This document shows, in pieces, positions 8,686 through 17,732 of a DNA stretch of 64,000 nucleotides (position 1 is its first letter; each line of letters begins with the position of its first letter). The position numbers were made by a program, and so were the translations under genes. The notes beneath the pieces were generated by a model, which saw nothing but the letters and a program-made list of their open reading frames with translations, searched no databases and was not told the origin of the DNA. The stretch lies in NCBI GenBank assembly GCA_004293675.1, contig READ01000009.1, forward strand, positions 180,715 to 244,714, given 5' to 3'. The DNA comes from Betaproteobacteria bacterium. Lineage in GTDB: Bacteria > Pseudomonadota > Gammaproteobacteria > Burkholderiales > Casimicrobiaceae.

Positions 8686-9129
8686 TCACTTTTTTTGGTT
8701 GTACGGCGCTCGGTTAGTCGTGGTCGAAGGCCGAATCAAATTCTCCGCCGGAATCCCTAAGCCTTGATGAAGCTTCCAAATCATCGGCAACGTGAGTGGG
8801 CGTTTGCGATTGAGGATTTCGTAGACGCGATTCATGCGCCCGATCATGGGTTGCAAATCTTTGGGCGTGAGGCCCGATTGCTCCATGCGGAATTTGATCG
8901 CTTCAACGGGATCAGGCAAGTCGATGGGGAAGTGTTTCGCTTCATAGGATTCGACGAGCGTGAGCATTACTTCGAAGCGGTCACCCTCGGGCGTGCCGGG
9001 TTCGGGTTCGTCATCGAAAAACGCGGATAGCTCTTTCAGTGCGGCGCGATGATCGGCTGCGGTGCGGATGGGACGCAGCGGTTTGAGTGCATGCTTTGTG
9101 GATTGAGTTGTAGTGCGCGGCATATCCAT
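8686..9129 (-). CDS. higA: HigA-type antitoxin (first toxin-antitoxin pair)
   Basis: A 147-residue antitoxin of the HigA type. The C-terminal region (EAIKFRMEQSGLTPKDL ... NRVYEILNRKRPLTLPMIW) is a helix-turn-helix of the kind fused in HigA antitoxins that follow a HigB toxin; the acidic middle (FFDDEPEPGTPEGD) is also usual. Its ATG overlaps the toxin stop (TAATG), so toxin and antitoxin are co-translated, toxin first, as in higBA loci. It should neutralise HigB and repress the operon. A start at the second ATG (9123) is also possible. Confidence 0.88.
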   Translation of the reverse strand: MDMPRTTTQSTKHALKPLRPIRTAADHRAALKELSAFFDDEPEPGTPEGDRFEVMLTLVESYEAKHFPIDLPDPVEAIKFRMEQSGLTPKDLQPMIGRMNRVYEILNRKRPLTLPMIWKLHQGLGIPAENLIRPSTTTNRAPYNQKK

Positions 9130-9431
9130 TACTCCATTTCAATCGTTTCGGCGTTGATCGCATCGTATTGCGCGTGAGTGCCGATGAATTTCACGTAAAC
9201 CGCACTAAAGCGGTAGGCGACGGCGACAACGACCCGATAGTCGTTGCCCTTGATGTTGAACACAACACGACGATTTTTTAAAACGCTTGCGCTGCGGTAT
9301 TGCGCTTTGATCTCCGCGGGCTGAGTCCAGTTTGCTTGATGAACTTCGTCGACCCATGCCTTCAAAGGCTGCTCTGCATCTGGGTGTTTGCGCCAGAACT
9401 CGCGCAGGACTTTTACGGCAATGAGCTTCAC
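9129..9431 (-). CDS. higB: HigB-type mRNA interferase toxin
   Basis: A 100-residue toxin of the HigB family (RelE/ParE superfamily). Recognisable blocks are LREFWRKHPDAEQPLKAW near the N-terminus, RRVVFNIKGNDYRVVVAVAY in the middle and VYVKFIGTHAQYD near the end, the last being the usual core strand with a histidine. These toxins cleave mRNA on the ribosome. The start is GTG with no Shine-Dalgarno. A TACAAT -10 box ends 6 bases before it, suggesting a leaderless transcript. It overlaps the antitoxin gene. Confidence 0.88.
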   Translation of the reverse strand: MKLIAVKVLREFWRKHPDAEQPLKAWVDEVHQANWTQPAEIKAQYRSASVLKNRRVVFNIKGNDYRVVVAVAYRFSAVYVKFIGTHAQYDAINAETIEME

Positions 9432-9437
9432 CGTTCA

Positions 9438-9458
9438 ATTGTAGTCCCGAAATGGGAC
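9438..9458 (-). promoter_or_regulatory. higBA promoter -10 box with abutting operator palindrome
   Basis: On the minus strand a perfect dyad GTCCC-N5-GGGAC (9444-9458) directly abuts a TACAAT -10 box (9438-9443), which is followed by only 6 bases before the toxin GTG. The dyad is placed where an autorepressor such as HigA would block RNA polymerase. No strong -35 box is evident. Confidence 0.6.
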
Positions 9459-9496
9459 TCATGATGGAGAATGGCGCATGCTTCGATCAAGAGCAC

Positions 9497-9528
9497 AAAA
9501 AAAAGCGCGCAATTGCTTGCGCGCTTTT
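9497..9528 (-). terminator. Rho-independent terminator of gdhA
   Basis: A 12-bp perfect stem (AAAAGCGCGCAA at 9501-9512 with its complement at 9517-9528), a 4-base loop and a run of eight U on the minus-strand transcript. It lies just after the gdhA stop and separates gdhA from higBA. Confidence 0.9.
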
Positions 9529-9551
9529 CGAAGTTGCCGCCGCGTCTGCAA

Positions 9552-10829
9552 TCAGGGATACAACCCACGCAACTCACGCGCCGCCAACACTCGCGTACAC
9601 GCAATGATGAATGCCGCAGTGCGCAGTGACGTTTTCGTCTCGGTGGATTTGTGAACGACGGCTTTCAACGCTTCGACCATGATGCGCTCAAGTCGATCGT
9701 TGATCTCGGCTTCGGTCCAGAAGAAGCTTGAGAAATCCTGCACCCATTCGAAGTAGCTCACCGTCACGCCGCCAGCGTTGGCGATCACGTCAGGCACGAC
9801 CTTGATGCCGCGATCATGCAGGATGTCGTCGGCTTGCGGGGTGGTGGGGCCATTTGCGCCCTCAACGACGAGTTTTGTAGCAAGCTTGTGCGCCCGCTCG
9901 GCGGTGATTTGATTTTCAAGTGCCGCAGGTACGAAGATATCGCTCTTCAACGCCCAGAACTCGCCTTCGGTAATCTTCGTTGCGCCACTGAATTCGGTGA
10001 GCTTGCCGCCGGCTGCAACGTGCGCCAATGCGGCGTCCACGTCGATGCCGGATTCGTTGACTACGGAGCCGCTGGCGTCTTGTAGACCAATGATCTTGGC
10101 GCCCGCGTCGCGAAACAGCCGCGCACCGATGCCGCCCACATTGCCGAATCCCTGGACGACGATTCGTGCGCCGGAAATGTCAAAGCCCATGGCGCGGGCC
10201 GTTTCACGTGCGGCGATGTAGACACCGCGACCGGTCGCTTCTTTGCGGCCGAGTGAGCCACCGAGCGCAATGGGCTTGCCGGTGACAACACCGGTGGATG
10301 TTGCTCCGGTGTTCATCGAATAGGTGTCCATCATCCACGCCATGATTTGGTCGTTGGTGTTGACATCCGGCGCCGGAATGTCTTTGTCGGGGCCGATGAT
10401 GAGCCCGATTTCACTGGTGTAGCGGCGGGTTAAACGCTCAAGTTCGGGGCGGGTGAGTGTTTTTGGGTCAACACGAATGCCGCCCTTCGCACCGCCGTAG
10501 GGCAAGTTGAGCGCGGCGTTTTTTACCGTCATCCATGCCGAGAGTGCCATCACTTCATCAATGGTGACATCTGGGTGGTAGCGCACACCGCCTTTGCCGG
10601 GGCCACGAGACATGTTGTGCTGCGCTCGGAAGCCTTCGAAGTGCGCTACGGTGCCGTCGTCGCGGTTGATTGGAATATCAACAGCGAGCACGCGTTTGCA
10701 GCGCTTGAGCGTCTCGACCCAGCGCTGCAGGTGCCCCAAGTGTGGTGCGACGCGATCGACCTGTTGCAGGTAAACCTGCCACGGACTGGACGCGTGATTG
10801 GGAACGTAGGAAAGCTGAGTGTGGGACAT
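9552..10829 (-). CDS. gdhA: Glutamate dehydrogenase (Glu/Leu/Phe/Val dehydrogenase family)
   Basis: This 425-residue enzyme interconverts glutamate and 2-oxoglutarate plus ammonia. Visible are the substrate-binding region ([23 protein letters not shown] with the catalytic lysine), the [17 protein letters not shown] block and the Rossmann motif GFGNVG. The C-terminal [15 protein letters not shown] is typical of the catabolic/hexameric type common in Burkholderiales. The ATG at 10829 (MSHTQLSY) is chosen over an upstream TTG at 10847. It is monocistronic, with its own terminator. Confidence 0.96.
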   Translation of the reverse strand: MSHTQLSYVPNHASSPWQVYLQQVDRVAPHLGHLQRWVETLKRCKRVLAVDIPINRDDGTVAHFEGFRAQHNMSRGPGKGGVRYHPDVTIDEVMALSAWMTVKNAALNLPYGGAKGGIRVDPKTLTRPELERLTRRYTSEIGLIIGPDKDIPAPDVNTNDQIMAWMMDTYSMNTGATSTGVVTGKPIALGGSLGRKEATGRGVYIAARETARAMGFDISGARIVVQGFGNVGGIGARLFRDAGAKIIGLQDASGSVVNESGIDVDAALAHVAAGGKLTEFSGATKITEGEFWALKSDIFVPAALENQITAERAHKLATKLVVEGANGPTTPQADDILHDRGIKVVPDVIANAGGVTVSYFEWVQDFSSFFWTEAEINDRLERIMVEALKAVVHKSTETKTSLRTAAFIIACTRVLAARELRGLYP

Positions 10830-11103
10830 TTCGATGATGCGACGCAAGGCCGCGGGCTCGTTGGGAAGTCCGCAATGTAGTGAAACTCACGGGATTACAC
10901 CAATGCTTTTACTGGCCTAGTTCATGCAGTATTCAAATTGAGTCGGTTCTTGATTTCGCTAAAGTACTCATGGCTGTATTGACTCGTTTTTGGCGGCCGG
11001 GGTACGCGTCGAAGCAACGGTAGGATGTGCAGCTAGACGCGCTGGCATCCTTGCGCGAACAAGGTACGACGAAGCTTTGAAAAAATGTCGAGGGAGTTTC
11101 ACG

Positions 11104-12003
11104 ATGAATTCGCAATCTCATTTTGCAACCGAACGGTTCGGTCGTTTGCTGGCGCTGGCGGGACTGGCGCTCAGCACAACGTTTTCAGCATGGACTTATG
11201 CGGATACGCTATCCAAAATTAGGAATAGCGGCGAATTCGTGCTCGGCCATCGAGAAAGCTCGTCACCGTTTTCGTTCATTGACAGCGCAGGTAATCCCGG
11301 CGGTTACTCGGTTGATCTGTGTCTCAAGATATTCGATCAGGTCAAGCTCGAACTCAAGCGCTCTGATTTGAAAGTACGCTACGTCGCGCTCAAACCGGCG
11401 GACCGAATACCGGCGGTCAAAGAAGGACGTGTAGATGTCGAGTGCGGGTCAACGACCAATACCGTAGTGCGGCAAAAGGACGTCGCCTTTAGCTACACCA
11501 CGTTTATGGCCGGTGCGCGAATCCTGGTCAAAAAGTCATCCAACGTAAAAAGCCTTAACGGGCTTCGCGGGAAAAAGATGATTGCTACTGAAAAAACTAC
11601 GACGGCCGATTTAGTCAGGAAACTCGTGGTGGAGCGCAATTTGGGTGTTGAACTCGTTTACGCCAAAGATCACGCCGAGGCATTTCGCAAGCTCGACGCG
11701 GGCGAAGTGGTAGCGGTGGCCAACGATGACGCGCTGTTGGTCGGACTGGTGGCCAAATCATCAAACCCGGATGACTACGACTTTATCGATAAGTATCTGT
11801 CGGTCGAGCCCTACGGCATCATGCATCGCAAGGATGACCCAGTGTTCACCAAAGTGATCGATCAAGCGCTAGCCAACACGTTTTCAAGCGGACAAATCAA
11901 GGCGATCTATGCCAAATGGTTTGAATCGGGCTCGTTCAAACTAGTGATGAATCAGTACATGAAAGAAAACATCCGCTTGCCGAACAAGTACGGCGTGCAG
12001 TAG
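11104..12003 (+). CDS. Polar amino-acid ABC transporter substrate-binding protein (GltI-like)
   Basis: A 299-residue periplasmic binding protein with a signal peptide (FGRLLALAGLALSTTFSAWTYA, cleavage probably after YA). Family 3 solute-binding motifs are present: GEFVLGHRESSSPFSF, GYSVDLCLKI, a binding-loop region EGRVDVECGSTTNTVVRQ and VEPYGIMHRKDDP near the end. Close relatives bind glutamate or aspartate. AGGGAG lies 7 bases before the ATG, and this supports 11104 rather than the longer open frame. No permease or ATPase genes are adjacent, so it is an orphan component here. Its neighbour gdhA, divergently transcribed, also concerns glutamate. Confidence 0.9.
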   Translation: MNSQSHFATERFGRLLALAGLALSTTFSAWTYADTLSKIRNSGEFVLGHRESSSPFSFIDSAGNPGGYSVDLCLKIFDQVKLELKRSDLKVRYVALKPADRIPAVKEGRVDVECGSTTNTVVRQKDVAFSYTTFMAGARILVKKSSNVKSLNGLRGKKMIATEKTTTADLVRKLVVERNLGVELVYAKDHAEAFRKLDAGEVVAVANDDALLVGLVAKSSNPDDYDFIDKYLSVEPYGIMHRKDDPVFTKVIDQALANTFSSGQIKAIYAKWFESGSFKLVMNQYMKENIRLPNKYGVQ

Positions 12004-12040
12004 GTCGTCGAAGACGGGCCTTTGCGGGCAGCGTTGTCTG

Positions 12041-12592
12041 CTAAAGCGCACCCATGGAAATTCCCTCGGCGATCGATTGCCCTAGTTCTTTACATCGCGC
12101 TATGTCGCCGTCGGCGATCTTGCCGCGGGCGCTCCCTGCTTGGCCGCCAACGCGTCGTACGATCAAATCATCGGCCACTTTTCGCATGCGCCAGCCGGTG
12201 ATGATTCGGGTCATGCTCTCGGCGGCACCCGTGCCGTCGTTGCCGGCGCAAACGATCACGGCATAGGCTCGCCCCGCGAGCAAACTCTCGGTCCCGCCGT
12301 CGAGCGCCGTGCTGTCTTGCATGCAGCGATAAAACAGTCGGTCAAACATCGCCTTCATGCTGCCCGCCATGTAGCCGAAGTGCTCAGGCGTCGCAAAGAC
12401 GATGGCGTCGCTGTCTAGCAATTCATGTTCGGTGCACACGCTAGCGCTCCGGCTTACAAGGTGAATTTCGCTGCAGGTCGCCGCGCCCTCGCAAAACGAG
12501 CTAACCAACCGCTGCGTACCCCCAAAGGTGCCTGGGTGAATCACCGTGAGGCGTCGTAGAGTGGTGGGCGGGGAAGCGAGCGTGTTCATCAT
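12041..12592 (-). CDS. Flavodoxin-like NAD(P)H:FMN oxidoreductase family protein
   Basis: A 183-residue flavodoxin-fold protein. The phosphate-binding loop lies near IHPGTFGGTQRL, and the second flavin loop FATPEHFGYMAGSMKAMFDR matches the P-x-Y/H-x-G...K-x-F-D-R pattern of NAD(P)H-dependent FMN reductases and WrbA-like proteins. The AYAVIVCAGNDGTGA region is the third loop. The physiological substrate is unknown. Two ATGs stand in tandem at the start, and either could be used. It runs divergently from the upstream binding-protein gene only in the sense of being convergent with it: the two 3' ends are 37 bases apart. Confidence 0.8.
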   Translation of the reverse strand: MMNTLASPPTTLRRLTVIHPGTFGGTQRLVSSFCEGAATCSEIHLVSRSASVCTEHELLDSDAIVFATPEHFGYMAGSMKAMFDRLFYRCMQDSTALDGGTESLLAGRAYAVIVCAGNDGTGAAESMTRIITGWRMRKVADDLIVRRVGGQAGSARGKIADGDIARCKELGQSIAEGISMGAL

Positions 12593-12620
12593 CGGATCGT
12601 GTGTTGATCATTGGACCCAC

Positions 12621-12650
12621 AAAAAAAGAGCCGCGGCGTGCGGCTCTTTT
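12621..12650 (-). terminator. Rho-independent terminator of the OmpA-like gene
   Basis: A 10-bp stem (AAAAGAGCCG, 12624-12633, with its complement at 12641-12650), a 7-base loop and a run of seven U on the minus-strand transcript, about 30 bases after the stop of the OmpA-like gene. Confidence 0.88.
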
Positions 12651-12679
12651 CGATCACAGGCGAGCTTTGGCGCTCTTTA

Positions 12680-14821
12680 TTATGGATCGATCAACGTCAC
12701 CGTTGCCGTTGCCGTGCCGCCTTTGCCATCACTCACGGTGTAGGTAAAGGTTTCGGTCAGGAAACACGAGGCACCTGGCACATAGTTGAGGCTCTTGCCA
12801 TCGGCAGAAATTGTCACGCGCGGCGTTGGGGGTTGGGTGATCGATACGATGGTAAGCGCGTCACCATCGGGATCGGAGTCGTTGGCGAGTACGTCCAGCG
12901 GCTGTCCCGTGCGGCAAGGCACTACATATCGGTCGTCCCGCACCACAGGCGGCTTATTCACCACAATCGGCGCTGCCACGGCGATCGTCACGGTCGCCGT
13001 CGAACTCAAGCCCTTGCCATCTGTGATGGTGTAAGTGAAGCTATCCGCGCCACCACAAGTCGCCGCTGTTGGCGTGTAGCGAATTTGGTTGCCCACAATG
13101 GCCACGGTGCCGCGGGCCGAGCCGCTGACGTTGGTGATGGTGAGCGTATCGCCGTCGGCGTCGGTGTCATTGGCCAAAACGCTGAACAACGTTGGGGTTT
13201 CACACGCCAAGCTGTAGCTGTCGTTGACCGCCACCGGACCGCGGTTGATGTAGCGCTTCTCGCCCAACGATTGCGAAACCGTGGTGTTGACCCAACGATA
13301 CGTGTCAACGCTTGTTTTGTGCGGCACCGAGTTACGAAGCGCACGCGCGAGCCAAGGGTTAGGCGCATCTTCGATCACTTCGCGGGAGACTTCACGATCA
13401 ATCATGGGCGCTGTGGCCGGGGCGCTGATCGGAGCGGGAGCTCGAGCTGGCGCAGGTGCGGCCGCTGCAGGCACTGCAACACGAACGTTTTCGGTGCTCT
13501 CTTTGACGATGATGACGTCGGTGTCGGCACGACGATTGCGGAAGCTCTGACCTTTCACCTCGGGGTACTTCGGAGCGCTGCCGGCTTTGCCCGTAGCGGT
13601 GATCACCGCGGCGGGCACACCCTTAGAAACAAGATAGGCTTTGACAGCATCCGCACGCTTTTGCGACAGTGGAACGTTGTTGCGATCAGAACCGGTGGGG
13701 CAGGTGTGTCCAACGATGGTGACTTTGAGTTCAACATAGGGCTGCTGCGCGTTGATGCGAGCGACGAGCGCGTCGAGCTCCTTCATCGCAGCGGGTTTGA
13801 GCTTGGTGCCACCAAGGTCGAAGTAGGTTTCCTGAGCGTCCGTGGTGTTGTTACGCACGGTGCGAGTTTCGGTACGGAAGGTGGGCTCAGCCGCCGGTGG
13901 AGCCACCGTGGTGACCGCAGGCGCAGGAGGAGCCGGTGGAGGAGCCACCCAGCTTGGGTCGGCCACGCGCTCGGTCGACTTGACGATCCGGCTGACTTTG
14001 CTTGGGCGGTAATTCGACTGCGGCGCACCCAATTCGTAGCGAATCATGAGCATACCGCGCTCATCGTTACGATTGGTTTCGAATTGACCGCTGCGGCGAT
14101 TGATTTCACCCGAGAGCGCAACCGAGATGGGCGAACCCTCAAAGAATTTTTCAGCGCCGAGCGACAGGCTGGTCTGCTTGCTCGAATACTTGCCCCATTC
14201 GTAATCGAGACCCGCCGTCACACGAACTAATGCGTTTTCGTAGAAGTGACCGACACGCGCGCCGACACCCCAATCGTAGGCGCGCTCAAAGCTTGTGAGC
14301 ACCGTGGTCGTCGTTTCGGCTTGCTCAAATGGGCGACCCGCATCGGCACCGGTAATCGTGCGCGTTGCGCTCGATGAACTCGTGCCTGACAGTCGCGCCG
14401 AGCTCAGTCCTTTGCTCGCGTAAGTGTTCCAAAACCAATTTTGGTATTCCTGTCCACCGCCAGCGGTGAGCTTGCGGGCTGAATTCGCACCCTGGTCACC
14501 CGCGATGAAGAGTTTATTGACCGCGCTCTTGTTGCCATTGGCCCATTGGTGCGAAAGCTTGATACCGCCAGCGCTGCGGGCTCCCCAAATTTCACCCAAG
14601 GTGGCCGAGTTCTCGTCGCTTTGCAGGACTTGATAGATTTCGCCGCGAGCGTCGAGTTCGCTATCAATGCCCACGCCGATTCGCGTGTCTGCACCTACGT
14701 AGCGCAGTGCGGCACCGGGCACCGGCTTCGCCGCATCGCTGGTTTGAGCGAGTGCGGGGGTCACGATCATTGCGCCAAACAGCAAAATAGCTGTGGCGGC
14801 GTTTGGCGTTGAATTCTTCAT
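12680..14821 (-). CDS. OmpA-like outer-membrane protein with C-terminal Ig-like repeats
   Basis: About 713 residues. A signal peptide (AATAILLFGAMIVTPALAQ) is followed by about 270 residues of alternating strands that look like a beta-barrel (repeated aromatic and Gly-rich strands such as VGARVGHFYENALVRVTAGLD). A Pro/Ala linker leads to an OmpA C-terminal-like peptidoglycan-binding domain (TYFDLGGTKLKPAAMKEL, VGHTCPTGSDRNN, LSQKRADAVKAYLVSKGV). Then come two Ig/cadherin-like repeats, each with LANDxDxDGDxLTI and SFTYTxxDGKG signatures and a conserved cysteine pair. Placing adhesin-like repeats after the OmpA domain is unusual. The ATG at 14821 has AGGGA 6 bases upstream. The gene is followed by a terminator. 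Confidence 0.88.
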   Translation of the reverse strand: MKNSTPNAATAILLFGAMIVTPALAQTSDAAKPVPGAALRYVGADTRIGVGIDSELDARGEIYQVLQSDENSATLGEIWGARSAGGIKLSHQWANGNKSAVNKLFIAGDQGANSARKLTAGGGQEYQNWFWNTYASKGLSSARLSGTSSSSATRTITGADAGRPFEQAETTTTVLTSFERAYDWGVGARVGHFYENALVRVTAGLDYEWGKYSSKQTSLSLGAEKFFEGSPISVALSGEINRRSGQFETNRNDERGMLMIRYELGAPQSNYRPSKVSRIVKSTERVADPSWVAPPPAPPAPAVTTVAPPAAEPTFRTETRTVRNNTTDAQETYFDLGGTKLKPAAMKELDALVARINAQQPYVELKVTIVGHTCPTGSDRNNVPLSQKRADAVKAYLVSKGVPAAVITATGKAGSAPKYPEVKGQSFRNRRADTDVIIVKESTENVRVAVPAAAAPAPARAPAPISAPATAPMIDREVSREVIEDAPNPWLARALRNSVPHKTSVDTYRWVNTTVSQSLGEKRYINRGPVAVNDSYSLACETPTLFSVLANDTDADGDTLTITNVSGSARGTVAIVGNQIRYTPTAATCGGADSFTYTITDGKGLSSTATVTIAVAAPIVVNKPPVVRDDRYVVPCRTGQPLDVLANDSDPDGDALTIVSITQPPTPRVTISADGKSLNYVPGASCFLTETFTYTVSDGKGGTATATVTLIDP

Positions 14822-14916
14822 GTTGATCCCTGTTTTTCGTGCGGCGGCGGATGCGCCAGCGTAACTCACTGCATGCTAGCAAACCAAGCCCTAAAAGGGT
14901 GTGCACTGCAACATGT

Positions 14917-15603
14917 TTATTCTGGCAGAAGGGCAATCAGTTGCGCCAATCCACCACGGTTGATGGCCACCGGCACCTGCTCGCGAACGGTGGGTTTGGC
15001 GTGAAACGCAACGCCTAGCGTCGCGGCCTTGAGCATGGGCAGATCATTCGCGCCGTCGCCAATGGCCATGCTCTTTTGGCGTGTGTTCGGAAGCGTTGCC
15101 ATTAGGCTGAGCAACAGTCGCTCTTTTTCAGAGGAATCTACGATGGCGCCGCATACCTTGCCGGTGAGCCGTCCGTCGTGTTCGCCCAGGGTGTTGGCGC
15201 GGGTGTAGGTGTAGCCAAAACGCTGTCGCATCCGTTCGGTAAAGTAGGTGAAGCCGCCCGACACCAAGAGCGTTTTCACGCCGTTGGCCCGCGCATGTTG
15301 CATCAGCTCGGCAAGCCCCTCCGACGGACGAAGCCGCGCTTCGTATACCTCTGCGAGTACCTGGGTTGACAGTCCCTCCAGGCAAGCGACGCGCCGCCGC
15401 AGGCTTTCCCGAAATTCGAGCTCACCGCGCATCGCCCGCTCGGTGATGGCTGACACCTCGGCTTTCACGCCCGCAAAATCGGCAATTTCATCGATGCACT
15501 CAATCGTGATGGCCGTGGAATCCATGTCCATGGCCAGCAAGCCAAGCTCGCGGATCGCAATGGCGCGGTGCGCGGGTAAACGGTTTTCTGTCGAATCGGT
15601 CAT
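14917..15603 (-). CDS. serB: Phosphoserine phosphatase
   Basis: SerB dephosphorylates phosphoserine in the last step of serine synthesis. HAD motifs are all visible: motif I DMDSTAITIE (nucleophile Asp and acid/base Asp), motif II LLVSGGFTYFT, and motif III GDGANDLPML. The 228 residues correspond to the catalytic part; the N-terminal ACT-like extension of the E. coli enzyme is absent, as in many betaproteobacteria. The ATG at 15603 is the natural start. It stands alone; the next upstream stretch is a 395-base spacer with 84-bp element copy 2. Confidence 0.95.
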   Translation of the reverse strand: MTDSTENRLPAHRAIAIRELGLLAMDMDSTAITIECIDEIADFAGVKAEVSAITERAMRGELEFRESLRRRVACLEGLSTQVLAEVYEARLRPSEGLAELMQHARANGVKTLLVSGGFTYFTERMRQRFGYTYTRANTLGEHDGRLTGKVCGAIVDSSEKERLLLSLMATLPNTRQKSMAIGDGANDLPMLKAATLGVAFHAKPTVREQVPVAINRGGLAQLIALLPE

Positions 15604-15998
15604 CGTTGGATCGGGTGAGGGCGTGGCAAAGACGAAAGGCTATCAGGCGATGGCGGGTAGACGATGATTTGTAGGGCCATGGCGGAGCCTGGGTCAATCC
15701 CGTCTGCTGAGGCACCGCACACCGCGTTCCCTTCGGGCTTGGCTTTTCGATGGCTCGCTGGTGCGTCAACGCAATTCGGGTAGGTCACACAGAAAAATAC
15801 GGTCTGCGGAAATAGCAAATGACTTGAACGCCATATGTAAATGGGAAAAAACGCTAATTTTATCTATTTTCGATTCATTACTAAATGTAAACGTAGTCCT
15901 TATTTAAACTGGCGTTCAATAAATACGTTGGGAATACTTGCCGCGGGTCGATCGTTGGCCTGAAAGACACTCGCGCGAGTCTCGCGCTGCGAATTCAG
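15604..15998. other. Intergenic spacer between serB and the beta-helix gene
   Basis: The spacer holds 84-bp element copy 2 (15830-15913). I see no gene, tRNA or clear terminator elsewhere in it. The serB promoter should lie in 15604-15800. Confidence 0.6.
15830..15913. repeat. 84-bp intergenic inverted-end element, copy 2
   Basis: The left arm is GCCATATGTAAATGGGAAA; the right arm from the other strand is GCCAGTTTAAATAAGGACT. The inverted ends extend one step further in this copy, with GAAC before and GTTC after the element. Length is exactly 84 bases and the interior is A/T-rich. Confidence 0.8.
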
Positions 15999-17732
15999 CT
16001 AGGGAACGACTGTGACGTTCGTCGGCGGCACACCGCTGCTGCCTTCGTCGTAAGCAAATAGATCGTAGCCGGACTCGAAGCGATTACGAAGGATCTGGAG
16101 CCGATCGCTTCCGTCGCTCGATGCCCGACGAAATTGCATGATCGTCGGGCGCTTCGTTCCGTAGATTTCGTTGTCTTCGAAACGCCAATTGATCACAGGC
16201 AAGGTCACGACAAAGAGCCAAGGCTTGTGATCGCCAAGGTAGATCTTATTCTTGCGCACGATTTGGTTGTGCATCGGAACACCGACTGCCGGTTGTCCGC
16301 CCTGCGCCGGGCGACCGTTGAATTCGCCGAAGGGGTGATAAAGGACGCTTGCCGCAGCGAAGTCGAACACGTTGTCTTCAATCAATGCGTCACTAATCGC
16401 AAATTCGATGGCGGTACTTTTTTGAATGTTGAAATGGTTATGGTGCACCCAGAAAGATCGCGCAACGCGTTTACTCTCGTTGTACTCTAGCGAGAGCATG
16501 CAAGGGATCGCCGGGTTGTGCGCAATTTCTACGTTCTCCGCGCTCACCGATTTGAACTCTATGGAGAAGTTCGGCGATAAACCATTTAACCAGCTCCCGT
16601 TCGGCTTGCAATCGAAGGTGTTGTGAACGAATTTCGAGTTGCTGATGATCGGATCGGGTACCGCGTTGCCGCCTTCGTAATAGGGCACTGCTTTGATCGC
16701 GTACCCCGAACGATATTGCAGACCTTGATCCGCTGGAATCCCGACAATTTGCTCGGAAGTCTTGGTAACGAATTCGTTATTGCGCACAACGAGTCGATCC
16801 AAGTTGCCGCTCAACAACAGATTGCCGCGAGCGCCGGTGTCTCCCGTTTGTTCGCGAGAGGTTTCACCGATCCAGCTGTTGGAAATCTCGACTCGACTCG
16901 ACTTTTGATTGCGACTGCCAAGTACGGCGATACCGAAGTCGTAAAAACCGGTCACTTTCACCCGATCGATGTAGACGTCGGATCGGTTGTGCACTTCGAT
17001 TCCACCCCAAGCCTTGGCCGCATTTCCATCGAGCGTCATGTCGGAAATAATCTGCCCACCGGTTTCTTCGCTCTCTGAGCGAAGACGGATGCCTCCCTGC
17101 CAATAGCTAAATTGCCCAAAGCGAACGACGGTTAAATCGCGACCTGCGCCCACCAAGCTCACCCCTGCCGGAAGATAAAACTGGTTTTCGTTGTAGCTAC
17201 CCTCTGCGAGCACGATTCGATCGCCTGCAACGGCGCCGTACGACGCGTTCGTGATGCTCTGGCCGGGCGCGACATGAATATCGCGACCGAGTTTGCAGCC
17301 GCCCGCCAGATAGGCAGCAATCGCCGGGCGCTCTTTTCTTTTTGCTGTAGCTGGGATCGCGATGTCGCGAATCACTTCGTCGCCATCGAAACCTGCCATA
17401 GCGCGGATGAGTATCAGCGCGTCGTTGGCGTCGAACTCGCCATTGCCGTCGATGTCGAGTCTGGCTCGATTGGCATCGATGTAGCTTTGTGCGTTAGTGG
17501 CCGGTTGCTGTGGTGATATGCCTGCGTACAAGGGCACGCCACGCATTCCGATTGCGTATCGCGCAAGCAACAGTCCGTCCACACCGATTCGCGCAACACT
17601 GCCGCCTGAGGGCAGAATCGGGCACGCAATAGCGTGCGCGTTCACCGCGCACAGCGAGACCGCCCATGCGAGCAGATGCGCGGCCACACGTCGCGCGAGC
17701 CGCGTTGGGGCTAGAGAAACGTTAGGGCACAT
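15999..17732 (-). CDS. Secreted right-handed beta-helix protein with N-terminal dockerin-like module
   Basis: The ATG at 17732 gives a 577-residue exported protein: signal peptide (ARRVAAHLLAWAVSLCAVNAHA), then a module of about 110 residues bounded by cysteines (ACPILPSGG ... AGGCKLG). Inside the module are VDGLLLARYAIGMRG and an EF-hand-like dockerin repeat LDIDGNGEFDANDALILIRA. The remaining 440 residues are a pectate-lyase/NosD-like parallel beta-helix, with repeated N/D-containing turns (ISDMTLDGNAAKAWGGI, VRNNEFVT, VHHNHFNIQ, RKNKIYLG, EDNEIYG). No catalytic residues can be assigned. A GTG at 17789 would extend it but puts extra residues before the signal. A related module occurs in the exported protein at 40523-42643. 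Its start overlaps the end of the DUF1761 pseudogene. Confidence 0.82.
   Translation of the reverse strand: MCPNVSLAPTRLARRVAAHLLAWAVSLCAVNAHAIACPILPSGGSVARIGVDGLLLARYAIGMRGVPLYAGISPQQPATNAQSYIDANRARLDIDGNGEFDANDALILIRAMAGFDGDEVIRDIAIPATAKRKERPAIAAYLAGGCKLGRDIHVAPGQSITNASYGAVAGDRIVLAEGSYNENQFYLPAGVSLVGAGRDLTVVRFGQFSYWQGGIRLRSESEETGGQIISDMTLDGNAAKAWGGIEVHNRSDVYIDRVKVTGFYDFGIAVLGSRNQKSSRVEISNSWIGETSREQTGDTGARGNLLLSGNLDRLVVRNNEFVTKTSEQIVGIPADQGLQYRSGYAIKAVPYYEGGNAVPDPIISNSKFVHNTFDCKPNGSWLNGLSPNFSIEFKSVSAENVEIAHNPAIPCMLSLEYNESKRVARSFWVHHNHFNIQKSTAIEFAISDALIEDNVFDFAAASVLYHPFGEFNGRPAQGGQPAVGVPMHNQIVRKNKIYLGDHKPWLFVVTLPVINWRFEDNEIYGTKRPTIMQFRRASSDGSDRLQILRNRFESGYDLFAYDEGSSGVPPTNVTVVP

Noticed and set aside
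10915..10997. A possible eighth 84-bp element upstream of the amino-acid-binding protein gene
   Set aside because: A GCC and a GGC lie 83 bases apart, but neither arm matches the consensus, so it was not counted.
12611..14230. A 539-codon open frame on the plus strand opposite the OmpA-like gene
   Set aside because: It is rich in Arg/His/Gly, has no recognisable domain and lies wholly against a gene with clear domains, signal peptide and terminator.
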